From NCBI GenBank assembly GCA_011620785.1, contig WOYM01000097.1, forward strand, positions 1 to 33,309: a stretch of 33,309 bases of DNA, in the 5' to 3' direction. Each line of letters opens with the position of its first letter. Positions within the stretch are counted from its first letter, which is position 1. The translations under genes were made by a program, and so were the position numbers. The stretch is from Methanothrix sp. (GTDB lineage: Archaea > Halobacteriota > Methanosarcinia > Methanotrichales > Methanotrichaceae). Of this stretch, positions 8,039 to 16,598 are shown one piece after another. Under the pieces are notes generated by a model. The model saw only the letters and a program-made list of their open reading frames with translations, was not told where the DNA came from and ran no database searches.

Positions 8039-10022
8039 CCACTGCTTCCGGATTCATGAGTGTCGATATGTCCCCAACAGGGTTTCCAAGGGCCCTCGCC
8101 TTGACGACACGGCGCATTATCTTGCCGCTCCTCGTCTTCGGGAGGTCGTTGACGAAGTGGATCTCCGTGGGCGCAGCCACCGGCCCAAGGGTCTTCCTGA
8201 CGAAAGCGATCGCATCCTTTGCCAGCTCAGGGGACGGTTCATTGCCGATCCTCAGGATGACGAAGGCAACGATCGACTCGCCCTTGATCTCATCGGGCTT
8301 TCCAACTACTGCAGCCTCGGCAATCTTGGGGTGAGCCACCAGAGCGGACTCGACCTCGGCGTTGGCTATCCTGTGGCCTGCGACGCTGAGGACGTCATCG
8401 ATTCTGCCCTGGATGAAGAAGTAGCCGTCCTTGTCCCTCTGCGCCTTGTCTCCGGCGAGATAGACGCCGCGGCGGCCGGGAACATCCCAGTAGAACTGCC
8501 AGTACTCCTTCATGAACCTCTCTTTGTCGCCCCAGAACGCTCTGAGCATCGACGGATAGGGCTTCAAGGCCACTATGTTGCCTCCGGATCCCAGAGGAAC
8601 CTCATTCCCTTCCTCATCCAGGATGGAGATGTCATATCCGGGGAGCGGGAATGTGCACGATCCGGGCTTCAGTGGCGTGATGGGCAGCGGAGAGTTGAGG
8701 AAGGTTCCGGTCTCAGTCTGCCACCAGGTATCCATGATCTGGAGCTCGCCTCGTCCGATGTGCTCACGGTACCACATCCATGCCTCTGGATTGATCGGCT
8801 CGCCTACAGATCCCAACAGCCTCAGGCTTGAGAGATCGTATTTGGCAGGCCATTCTGGGCCCTGCTTCATGAACATCCTTATCGATGTGGGGGCGGTGTA
8901 AAGGACGGTGACCTTGTGGTCCTGGATGTTCTTCCACCACCTGCCGAAGTCTGGATAATCTGCAGCGCCCTCGTACATGAGGCTGGTCATGCCCAGAATG
9001 AGCGGAGCGTAGACGATGTAAGAGTGACCAGTGACCCATCCGATATCGGCGGTACACCACCAGACATCGTCGTCCTTCAGGTCGAAGACCCAGTGAAGCG
9101 TCTGAGCGGGTCCGACGGCGTTTCCGCCTGTGGCGTGCTCGATACCCTTGGGCTTGCCGGTTGTGCCGGAGGTGTAGAGGATATATAGCCTGTGCTCCGG
9201 ATCAACCCATACCGGCTCGCACTCTTCGGACTGGCCCTTGACGAGATCGTGCCACCAGATGTCCCTGCCCTCTTTCATGGGGACATCAACGCCAGACCGC
9301 TTGAATATGATCATCTTCTCAACCGTGGGGGCACCAGCTGCGGCCTCGTCTGCATTAGACTTCAGGGGCACCGGCTTTCCCCGTCTGTAGAATCCGTCCA
9401 CGGTGATGATCGCTCTGGAACCGCAGTCAGCTGCTCGGTCCATCAGGCCTTTGGAGCTGAATCCTGAGAAGACTACGCTATGAATGACGCCGATCTTGGC
9501 GCAGGCGAGCATAGCGATGGGAAGCTGGGGTATCATGGGCATGTAGATGCTGACCCGATCCCCCTTCTTCAAGCCGAGGCTCTTGAGGCCGTTTGCGAAC
9601 TTATTGACCTCCTTATAGAGCTCGCCGTATGTGATCTTCTGGACTGGCTGGTCTGTCGGCTCTGGTATCCATATGTATGCGACTTTGTCCTTCTTTGCGC
9701 CCTTGGCGTGCCTGTCCACGGCGTTGTATGTGATGTTGATCTCACCTCCAGTGAACCAGTGAAAGTAGGGCATCTCCGAGTCGTCCATCACCTTGGTATA
9801 GGGCTTGTGCCAGTCAACGTACGTCTTTGCCATCTCGTCCCAGAACTCGAGGTAATGCTCGTCAGAGGAGCACCAAGCACGCATCTCCTTCTCAGTCTTG
9901 AACCCTTTCTTCTTCATCCACTGCATTACGTTGGAGTTCTCCACCAGATCCTTCGGCGGATTAAAGACTCTAGTCTCTTCCTGAAATACCGCCGTCTTCA
10001 TCTTCTTTTCTTCTCCAGCCAA
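8016..10022 (-). CDS. acs: acetyl-CoA synthetase, AMP-forming (first copy)
   Basis: This is the promoter-proximal member of the acs triplet, 668 residues from TTG 10022 with GGAGG at 10031-10035, 8 nt upstream. It carries YTSGTTGKPKG near residue 281, WVTGHSYIVYAP, DTWWQTETG, GRIDDVLSVAGHR and KTRSGKIMRR near residue 628. It is more GC-rich at third positions than the other two copies and differs from them in several otherwise shared spots (WVTGHSY rather than WITGHSY, GRIDDVLSVAGHR rather than LKVAGHR, and a short PGRRG insertion near the hinge), so it is the most divergent of the three. Function is acetate activation to acetyl-CoA with release of AMP and PPi; a separate kinetic or regulatory role for each copy is inference. 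Confidence 0.95.
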   Translation of the reverse strand: MAGEEKKMKTAVFQEETRVFNPPKDLVENSNVMQWMKKKGFKTEKEMRAWCSSDEHYLEFWDEMAKTYVDWHKPYTKVMDDSEMPYFHWFTGGEINITYNAVDRHAKGAKKDKVAYIWIPEPTDQPVQKITYGELYKEVNKFANGLKSLGLKKGDRVSIYMPMIPQLPIAMLACAKIGVIHSVVFSGFSSKGLMDRAADCGSRAIITVDGFYRRGKPVPLKSNADEAAAGAPTVEKMIIFKRSGVDVPMKEGRDIWWHDLVKGQSEECEPVWVDPEHRLYILYTSGTTGKPKGIEHATGGNAVGPAQTLHWVFDLKDDDVWWCTADIGWVTGHSYIVYAPLILGMTSLMYEGAADYPDFGRWWKNIQDHKVTVLYTAPTSIRMFMKQGPEWPAKYDLSSLRLLGSVGEPINPEAWMWYREHIGRGELQIMDTWWQTETGTFLNSPLPITPLKPGSCTFPLPGYDISILDEEGNEVPLGSGGNIVALKPYPSMLRAFWGDKERFMKEYWQFYWDVPGRRGVYLAGDKAQRDKDGYFFIQGRIDDVLSVAGHRIANAEVESALVAHPKIAEAAVVGKPDEIKGESIVAFVILRIGNEPSPELAKDAIAFVRKTLGPVAAPTEIHFVNDLPKTRSGKIMRRVVKARALGNPVGDISTLMNPEAVDGIPKIV

Positions 10023-10407
10023 TTTTCACACCTCCTAAATCAAAGCCTAATATTTCGCGCACTTTTCTCCTATCCCAGGGAAAACTTGACGCGAAGAACA
10101 TGCCCGCTGTCCACTCTAATTCGTCACAGAGAACAGCAGTTTTGCACATTTCTGATTTGTCTTTCAGATAAATAAGGTTTTTGCTTGTTAATAATTATAA
10201 ATAATAATGATTGTAGATCATATGGCTTGAAGAGACGGTCTAATCTAGAAGAGCCTCGAAGCAGACGTGCCCGGTCGCCGGAAGAATACTGTTAATGCCA
10301 GCTCATTTATGGTCACAGATCTGAGGAAATTAATGCAAAAATAGCATCGCGAGAGACAACCAGGGCTCTTTTCCGCAGCAAAACCTAAATAAAAAGCTGA
10401 CTATGAA
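10023..10407 (-). promoter_or_regulatory. intergenic region upstream of the first acs gene
   Basis: This 385-nt stretch contains no convincing gene. Its acs-proximal half has GGAGG at 10031-10035 and a possible minus-strand TATA element TTATTTATC near 10168-10175, which is weaker than the TATA boxes of the other two copies. An AT-only tract (about 10188-10210) lies just upstream, in the place where the other copies carry palindromes. The distal part holds no recognised signal. Confidence 0.4.
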
Positions 10408-11721
10408 TCATAATTGGAGAATTCCACCTAAATAATATGGAGTGGTTTCCATGATCTTTATCTGGCACCATCTTCCCAGATCCAGCGCGCCGGGGATCAC
10501 AATGCCAGCATAATTGGCAGATCGGGCCTTCATGGTCTTGCCTCTCCCACACTCCGTCACAAGAGCATGCAATACTTTCCCCAGATAACGGCTATTCCTC
10601 CTCTCAGCGATCTCCAGCCATATTCGGGTCATCTCCCTCGAGCGGTCTTTCTTAATCCTGTCCGGCATGTCGTAGAGCCTGGCGGCTGATGTTCCAGGCC
10701 GAGGGGAGAATCTGGTGATATTCACCTTATCCGGCTGCAATCTCTCAATCAGGCTCATGCTCTCCTCAAAATCCTTATCCGCCTCGCCGGGAAAGCCAAC
10801 GATAATATCAGTTATTATGGAGATGTCTGGATAGGCAAATCGAAAGGCGCTCACAAGCTCGAAGAACTCATCGGAGGTGTATCCGCGTCCCATCCTCTGC
10901 AAGATTTCATCTGAGCCGGACTGAACGGGGATATGCAGGAAACGGTAGATCTTTGGGCTCTGAAATGCCTCAATCAGCCTATCCTGGATGAGCCGAGCGC
11001 TATCGGGATTCATCATGCCAACCCTGAGCATAAAATCCCCTGGAATCTCAGTCAGCGTCTCCAGCAGCCCGGCCAGATCAGATCCAATATCAGATCCAAA
11101 TGCGGCAGTGTCCTGAGCAGATATCTGTATCTCGGCTGTGCCAAGCTGTGCCAGCCTTTCCACGGCAAGGACCACATCCTCAACCGGGCGGCTCTTCAGC
11201 CTGCCCCTGGCCTTTGAGACTATACAATAGCTGCATGAGCCGTTGCAGCCATCCGCCACATTGACAATGCCGCAGCTCTCTCCTCCGGGAGACGATTCGC
11301 GAAGATGAACAGCAATATGCCTCTCGCGCAGCATTTCTTCAGATTGAAAATTCTGAGATTGTAATTGCCCGGATTGCATATGCTGCGAAGGCATGAGCCA
11401 ACCATCAAAGAGTTTGGCGATCCTGGCGGCATCTCCTTGACTCAAAGGTCCCAATTGCCCCCGGCAGCGCAGCGATTGAATCGACTGGGGTATTGCCGCC
11501 GCCAGGCAGCCGGCGACGACCAGCTTCTCACCCTCCAGCTGCCGCAGCCGGCGGAGGATCTTTCTCTCCGTCCTTTCGGTGACCGCACAGGTGTTCACTA
11601 TCACCATGTCAGCCTCCTTCAGGCCGGAAGGGATATGACCCATCCCCCTCAGGGCCTCTGCCAGATCCTGGGAATTTCCGAAGTTCGATGTGCAGCCGAA
11701 GGTCTCGATATAAAACCTCAT
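10408..11721 (-). CDS. tRNA t6A37 methylthiotransferase, archaeal CDKAL1/MtaB type
   Basis: This 437-residue radical SAM enzyme adds a methylthio group to N6-threonylcarbamoyladenosine at position 37 of tRNA. Three N-terminal cysteines of the UPF0004 domain are in place (ETFGCTSN, VNTCAVT, VAGCLA) for one iron-sulfur cluster, and the radical SAM motif CNGSCSYC provides the second. The C-terminal 60 or so residues look like the TRAM RNA-binding domain (ending YYLGGILQL). The length is normal for MiaB-like enzymes. Its ATG overlaps the stop of the upstream AI-2E family gene by 4 nt (ATGA), so the two are probably co-transcribed. The precise substrate (t6A rather than i6A) is inferred from the archaeal subfamily. 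Confidence 0.88.
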   Translation of the reverse strand: MRFYIETFGCTSNFGNSQDLAEALRGMGHIPSGLKEADMVIVNTCAVTERTERKILRRLRQLEGEKLVVAGCLAAAIPQSIQSLRCRGQLGPLSQGDAARIAKLFDGWLMPSQHMQSGQLQSQNFQSEEMLRERHIAVHLRESSPGGESCGIVNVADGCNGSCSYCIVSKARGRLKSRPVEDVVLAVERLAQLGTAEIQISAQDTAAFGSDIGSDLAGLLETLTEIPGDFMLRVGMMNPDSARLIQDRLIEAFQSPKIYRFLHIPVQSGSDEILQRMGRGYTSDEFFELVSAFRFAYPDISIITDIIVGFPGEADKDFEESMSLIERLQPDKVNITRFSPRPGTSAARLYDMPDRIKKDRSREMTRIWLEIAERRNSRYLGKVLHALVTECGRGKTMKARSANYAGIVIPGALDLGRWCQIKIMETTPYYLGGILQL

Positions 11722-12758
11722 TCCAAAGCCTCACTTGAGGCCGTCTCCTCCCTTCTCACCTGATAAATACCACTGATCGCCCCTATGACCGCCGGGGCGA
11801 GGAAAAAGCCGCCGATCCCTGCCACCAGAGCCCCTCCAAAAAAGGAGAGCATTACCAGCAATGGGTGCAATGAGGATCTGGTGGAGATGATATAGGGCCT
11901 TATGAACAGCTCTGAGGGGAGATAAATGAGGGTGGAGCTGAGGACCAGGAAGAATAAAGCACCCTCCAGGCCCACGGTGAAGTAGCGGTAGACGGCCAGG
12001 GGGACCAGGATCGCCCAGGAGGAGAGGACCGGGACCATGCCGGCGATAAAGACGATGCTCGCCAAGGCTATAGGCCGGGGTATGCCGAAGAGGAAGAATA
12101 TCACCGCTGCGATCAGGCTTCCCACGATTGATGTATAGACGGTGCCGATGAATATGCCGCTCAGAATTCGGTCGATTCTATCGATGTACCGCTCAAGAAC
12201 CTTCATCTCTCCGTCTGGCAGAAGGGATATCAACGATCCCACAAAGCCCTCGCCATCCAGGAGGATGAAGTAGCAGATGGGGAAGGAGATGAGAACGTTG
12301 ATTATCCCCAATGAGGCCATCCTGCCGATTTGGAGGATGGGAATAGATGCTGCCAGAGAGGCGATCAGGCCGAAGGCATTCTCCAGACCGGAGATCAGGC
12401 TCTCCCTGGCCCAGGGGGGTAAGTCAGTCGCCGTCTGCTGCATGAGATATCCAAGCCAGTACCTGAGCGCCTCCTGGTTCTTTGCCAGGGCTATTATCTG
12501 AGTGGCCACCTCAAGGCTTCCCAGGCCCAGCATCAGGAATATGGGGACCACGACACAGATGGCAGCAACAAGCGACCCGAGCTTTTTTCTCTTGCCGAAC
12601 CGGTCCCTTATGGGCCGGCCCACATAGGCAAAAACGCTGCCCAGGATTATGCCGTCTAAGAATGGAAAGGCAAAGCAGGCGGTCATGAGGACCGCGGCCA
12701 GGGCTAGGATCAGAATGCCCGTATGCTCTCTGCACCAGCGGTCAGGGTCGTAGTCCAT
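11718..12758 (-). CDS. AI-2E family (PerM/UPF0118) membrane transporter
   Basis: This 346-residue protein has about seven or eight hydrophobic segments, with one or two near residues 13-45, one at 60-80, then a soluble middle part and a cluster from about 200 to 335, the usual pattern of the AI-2E exporter family. The family includes transporters of unclear cargo in archaea and Na+/H+ antiporter-like members; autoinducer-2 transport should not be assumed. The gene overlaps the tRNA methylthiotransferase by 4 nt downstream. A GGTGTGA element precedes the ATG. No link between membrane transport and tRNA modification is evident beyond co-transcription. Confidence 0.8.
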   Translation of the reverse strand: MDYDPDRWCREHTGILILALAAVLMTACFAFPFLDGIILGSVFAYVGRPIRDRFGKRKKLGSLVAAICVVVPIFLMLGLGSLEVATQIIALAKNQEALRYWLGYLMQQTATDLPPWARESLISGLENAFGLIASLAASIPILQIGRMASLGIINVLISFPICYFILLDGEGFVGSLISLLPDGEMKVLERYIDRIDRILSGIFIGTVYTSIVGSLIAAVIFFLFGIPRPIALASIVFIAGMVPVLSSWAILVPLAVYRYFTVGLEGALFFLVLSSTLIYLPSELFIRPYIISTRSSLHPLLVMLSFFGGALVAGIGGFFLAPAVIGAISGIYQVRREETASSEALE

Positions 12759-12924
12759 GGGTCACACCGAAGAATGAAGCACCTTGTCTTGCCGCGGAAT
12801 TCATTCGCTTGATAGATATGGGTGACGCTTTATTTCACAGCTAATTATTTCACTACAAAGAACACAAAACGCACAAAGGGGCCATAAAAGAAAAGACGGC
12901 ACTCCCTCGAAAGCTCATCTTCTC

Positions 12925-14064
12925 TCAGGCATATGCCAGCTCCAGCATTCCCTCCAGCCTCTCCAGCCTCTCTCCAGGATCTTCGTTCTGCTCACGCACC
13001 CAGGCAACCAGCTTCTTTATTGCCCGACCGCTGTCGATGATATCTCCCGACTTCCCCACTCCCTCTCGCAGGTCTTCTGAGCGGCCGGTGATGCAGAGCA
13101 ATGGCGCAGCATTCAGGCATACAATATCCCTTCTGTCTCCGCGGTCAAAACCCGACAGAACTCGAAGGAGCCTTACTGCCTCCTCTTCGATATTCCCACG
13201 GTTGAGAAGAGCAGACTCATCCCCCTTCTCCAGGCCCAGGTCGCAGGCATTTAGGGCATATTCCCTGATCCTGCCATCCTCATCCAGCTCTGCCACATCC
13301 GTCTTTCCAAGAGTCGAGAGTTCATCCATCCCCCGCAGATCGTCCCCGCTCCGGCCGTGGACCACAAAGGCCCTCTTGTATCCGATTTCTCTCATCGCCT
13401 TTGCGATAGGCAAAACCATCTCTCGGCTGTAGACCCCGCGAACGCCGTAAGCGGGCAGAGCGGGATTGGCCAGAGAGCCAGCGATGTTCAGAACGGTACC
13501 GAACCTGGTCTGAGAGAGGATCCTGGAGAGGGCGGAGGGATGGACCTTGCCGCTCATGCCGTTGAATATGCCTATCCCTGCCACTTCTATGCTCCTTTTC
13601 ACCAGATCCACATCGCAGTCCACCTCGATTCCCAGCATCTCCAGCATATCCACTGTGCCGCAGCTGGAGGTTATGGCTCGAGAACCGTGCTTGGCCATGT
13701 TGATCTTGTCCGCCGCCGCCACAATCGAGGCTGCGGTGCTGATGTTGAAGGTCTTGATCGAGTCCATGCCCGTACCGCAGTTATCAGCCAACGGCCCCTG
13801 GACGCATGGGCGGACCTTCAATGTGTCCACCTCATATATCGCCTCCCAGATGCCGGCGATCTCCTCGGCTGTCGCCCCCTTGGCGGTGATGGCGGCCAGG
13901 AACGCCCCCTGCTGCAGATCCGGCTGCTCGTCATTCAGGATTTGGCGGAATAGATCTGAGGCTTCACCTCGAGTCAGGTTCCGGCCCTTGATCAGAGCGT
14001 CCACCTTGCCCCCAAAATGCTTCAGGCTCTCTTCCGATACCAATTTCAGCAAATCTTTCGCCAT
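12925..14064 (-). CDS. divergent TrpD-like phosphoribosyltransferase
   Basis: This 379-residue protein has the nucleoside phosphorylase/phosphoribosyltransferase class III fold of anthranilate phosphoribosyltransferase. Conserved elements include CGTGMDSIKTFNIST (PRPP loop, usually GTGGD), MAKHGSR, DMLEMLGIEVD and GMDELSTLG (the metal-binding DE pair). Two substrate motifs differ from true TrpD: KHGNR..SGSAD reads KHGSR..SCGTVD, and RTxFNxLGPLxNP reads GTVLNIAGSLANP, losing the Arg expected to contact anthranilate. No other trp gene is nearby; the neighbours are a zinc dehydrogenase and CobT, itself a phosphoribosyltransferase. A different aromatic or base substrate seems likely, but which one cannot be read from the sequence. 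Confidence 0.75.
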   Translation of the reverse strand: MAKDLLKLVSEESLKHFGGKVDALIKGRNLTRGEASDLFRQILNDEQPDLQQGAFLAAITAKGATAEEIAGIWEAIYEVDTLKVRPCVQGPLADNCGTGMDSIKTFNISTAASIVAAADKINMAKHGSRAITSSCGTVDMLEMLGIEVDCDVDLVKRSIEVAGIGIFNGMSGKVHPSALSRILSQTRFGTVLNIAGSLANPALPAYGVRGVYSREMVLPIAKAMREIGYKRAFVVHGRSGDDLRGMDELSTLGKTDVAELDEDGRIREYALNACDLGLEKGDESALLNRGNIEEEAVRLLRVLSGFDRGDRRDIVCLNAAPLLCITGRSEDLREGVGKSGDIIDSGRAIKKLVAWVREQNEDPGERLERLEGMLELAYA

Positions 14065-14151
14065 CTTCCCCTCGATTCGTCCCTTAAAACACTATAAACT
14101 TACTATAATTTCGCAACAAATATATTCAAGCTGCTATTGCTGTTATCTGCC

Positions 14152-15249
14152 CTAAACCGCACAGACAACCGACTTCAATCCTGCTCGCCTGGAGGAGTGC
14201 TCAAATGCATCCGAGATTCGGGCTAGATCAGCTCTTTTGGTGATGATCCAGTCCGCCCTGATCTCGCCTGATTCCAGGAGGCTGGCAGCCATTCTGTTCT
14301 GCCGGCTGCTGCAGCCATATGCTCCTGTTATAGTCTGCTCGAGGTAATGCATCGAGCGCAGGTCGATCATCCCCTCGTAATCGCCCGGCTGGGGCCCGGA
14401 GAATATGCATATCCTCCCCCCAGGGGCAAGCAGCCTCATCTGCCTTTGGCCGATCTTCACCTCAGGGGTGGCGGTGAGGATAACATCCACTCCCCTGCCA
14501 TCGGTCTCGCTCAGAATCGTTCTTCCCGCCTCCTCGAACGGGTCCTGCCCTTTTTTCCGGTTGCCGGTGGACAGGTCGATCACCTGGGCAGAGGTATGCC
14601 TCTTGATCTCCCTGATCCGTCCGGGCAGCCTCTCTGCCAGCAGGATCTCTCCTGCCCCCCGCATCTCCGCCAGAAGAGCATGAAGAGCGCCAATTGGTCC
14701 TCCGCCCCAGATCAGGACGCTGTCACCCTCTCTGACCCTGGCCTGCTCCTGGCCGTTAATGCAGCAGGCCAAAGGCTCGGCCAGGGTGAAGAGGGCCGGG
14801 TCCACTTCCTCGGGCAAGCGATTTAGAGCGGTGCAAATGCCAAAATGCTCAGAAAAGCTCTGCGCGGGCAGGGCCATGTACTCGGCAAACCCCCCATCCA
14901 TGTTGAAGCCGATTATCTTCATGTCCCGGCAGCGGTTGTCTGTGCCCTGCAAGCATGCATGGCAGTGTCCACAGGCGATGCCCGGCCAGACCTGGACCAG
15001 CTCGCCTGCCCTGATGTGATGGCCATCTGCCTGCGCTTTGCGGTCTATCTCTTCTATCCGGCCCACGACCTCATGCCCCAGGATGCGCGGATAGCAGAGG
15101 TCTCTGTGCCCCTGATCGAGCATCTTTATGTCTGTGCCGCAGACAGCGCAAGCCTCGACTCTGATCAGCGCCCCTCCCGGTGGGCACGTGGGCGTCGGCA
15201 AATCCATCAGCACAAGCCTCTTTGGACTCTTCAGCACGGCCGCTTTCAT
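14152..15249 (-). CDS. zinc-dependent alcohol dehydrogenase (MDR superfamily)
   Basis: This 365-residue medium-chain dehydrogenase resembles sorbitol and threonine dehydrogenases. Catalytic zinc ligands are visible in ACAVCGTD and ILGHEVVG, the structural zinc site in CGHCHACLQGTDNRC, and the NAD(P) Rossmann loop in WGGGPIGALHAL. The length fits the family. The gene begins 16 nt after the stop of cobT and ends 87 nt before the TrpD-like gene, suggesting one transcript of three genes. The substrate is unknown; association with cobT and a second phosphoribosyltransferase hints at cofactor or base metabolism but is not proof. Confidence 0.85.
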   Translation of the reverse strand: MKAAVLKSPKRLVLMDLPTPTCPPGGALIRVEACAVCGTDIKMLDQGHRDLCYPRILGHEVVGRIEEIDRKAQADGHHIRAGELVQVWPGIACGHCHACLQGTDNRCRDMKIIGFNMDGGFAEYMALPAQSFSEHFGICTALNRLPEEVDPALFTLAEPLACCINGQEQARVREGDSVLIWGGGPIGALHALLAEMRGAGEILLAERLPGRIREIKRHTSAQVIDLSTGNRKKGQDPFEEAGRTILSETDGRGVDVILTATPEVKIGQRQMRLLAPGGRICIFSGPQPGDYEGMIDLRSMHYLEQTITGAYGCSSRQNRMAASLLESGEIRADWIITKRADLARISDAFEHSSRRAGLKSVVCAV

Positions 15250-15265
15250 GGCTCGATCCTTGGTC

Positions 15266-16306
15266 CTACTTCTTGGGAAGCTCGACCGTCATCAATACCC
15301 GGTCGGTCTCACGAACCAGCTGCTCTTGAGTGAATCCATAAAGCCCGGCCAGAAGGCTGGCTCCGCCCATGCCCACCCCCTCTTTGACGTAACCCTGGGC
15401 ATAGACCTGCAGCCCGGGAATCTTTGAGCTCTCCAGGCCTGGATCGGCATAGTAGTAGGTCCTGCCCGTAGCCTCCACTATTTGCCGGAAGTTGGCGGTC
15501 CTGTCCTCAATGATGTACTTCGTAGTGGCAATGGAGATGTCGCCCTCCAGATCCAGGGCTTTCGCCAATGCCAGCACCGTAGCCATCTGCGTTCCCCCTG
15601 CCAGCACCACTCTGCACCCGGATAAGCCGCTGATCAATCCCAGGGCGCAGGGCATCATGGGGTCGCCCAATTCCCGTATCGCCTCCATTGGATCATCCTT
15701 CAGGCTGCCCGGTACCACTCCTGCCCTGGCCATTGCCTCTGCGGCCACCTGCTCCTTGAGCCCTGTTGGATTGGAGACGAAGCTGCTGCTGACCTTTTCT
15801 CTGTAGCCGAGGGCCCTGAGGACGGCAAGAGCAGTGGTTGTGCCGCCTGCTATTGACTCCCCAATGAATATGCAGTCGGAGAGCCTGGCAAGCTTGCTTC
15901 CCAGCCGCCTGGCCCTCTCAAATGTCCCCTGGGGATCTATGACAGCGCTCTTTTTTCGGATGTCGCCTCCCGGCTTGCCTCCCAGCTCGACATAGGGGAC
16001 GGCAGGCTTCTTTCGCAGGCCCGAGGCTACGAAGAGAGAATTTATGCCCGTCAGGTTCAGCGCCGCTTTGGTGACCACCGCCGGGGTGGGCGAGCCTCCG
16101 GGTGCCTCAGGCAGCTCGGGCATGGTAATAATTCTATTAGTCTCCACCAGCTCAGCGTCTGCGCCTGGTGTGTAGTCGGTCAGCTCGGGTGTGGTTCCTG
16201 CAGCAGAGAGTCCCGGTATCTTTCCAGTGTCGGTGTTGGAGATGATGCAGAGAAATAGTGGCCGCAAAGGGCGTGGCCCGAAATCGGGGTAGATCCATTC
16301 TGGCAT
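15266..16306 (-). CDS. cobT: CobT-like nicotinate-nucleotide:benzimidazole phosphoribosyltransferase (UPF0284)
   Basis: This 346-residue protein belongs to the archaeal CobT family (UPF0284), which forms alpha-ribazole phosphate from nicotinate mononucleotide and a lower-ligand base for cobamide assembly; in methanogens the base is usually 5-hydroxybenzimidazole. Family stretches include GTTPELTDYTPGADAE, IGESIAGGTTTALAVL, SNPTGLKEQV and VVLAGGTQMATVLAL. A TATA element at 16329-16337 lies about 27 nt before the ATG, so the mRNA is probably leaderless. Aceticlastic methanogenesis depends on corrinoid proteins, which explains the need for this enzyme. It heads an apparent operon with the zinc dehydrogenase and possibly the TrpD-like gene. 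Confidence 0.85.
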   Translation of the reverse strand: MPEWIYPDFGPRPLRPLFLCIISNTDTGKIPGLSAAGTTPELTDYTPGADAELVETNRIITMPELPEAPGGSPTPAVVTKAALNLTGINSLFVASGLRKKPAVPYVELGGKPGGDIRKKSAVIDPQGTFERARRLGSKLARLSDCIFIGESIAGGTTTALAVLRALGYREKVSSSFVSNPTGLKEQVAAEAMARAGVVPGSLKDDPMEAIRELGDPMMPCALGLISGLSGCRVVLAGGTQMATVLALAKALDLEGDISIATTKYIIEDRTANFRQIVEATGRTYYYADPGLESSKIPGLQVYAQGYVKEGVGMGGASLLAGLYGFTQEQLVRETDRVLMTVELPKK

Positions 16307-16598
16307 GATCTATAATCCGGCGATCGGGTATATTAAATCAACGCTACATTATTTAATTCAAGTTTATTTGAATGGCGTTAAACTAATTTTGAACTCTCGC
16401 GCAGATGCAACCGATCGCTATTGAAGAGACTCTCATCTTCTTTTTTCTCTATTCCAATCGATATTGAAAAATCCCCCTGAGGTCTTCCGCCGGGCATTGC
16501 TCGACAAAAGCTTATAAAGGAGAAGGTGAGACTGGGGTTTGTTGTAGGCAAATGACGAAAAGTCTATCGCCGAATAGTGGGATACTGGAGGTTTATAA
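16307..16598 (+). promoter_or_regulatory. divergent intergenic region with promoters for cobT and the first secreted paralogue
   Basis: On the minus strand TTTAATATA (16329-16337) is placed for a leaderless cobT transcript. On the plus strand TTATAAA at 16512-16518 is a TATA box for the 16599 gene, giving a leader of about 60 nt that ends with GGAGGT (16587-16592) 6 nt before its TTG start. No other gene is seen. Confidence 0.6.

Noticed and set aside
7959..8831. Plus-strand 290-codon frame opposite the first acs gene, and a 231-codon frame at 9480-10175.
   Set aside because: Both mirror acs codon bias; neither resembles a protein family.
12830..12900. Low-complexity CAAAG/CACAAA stretch before the TrpD-like gene terminus.
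   Set aside because: The units are too irregular and short to be a CRISPR or defined repeat.
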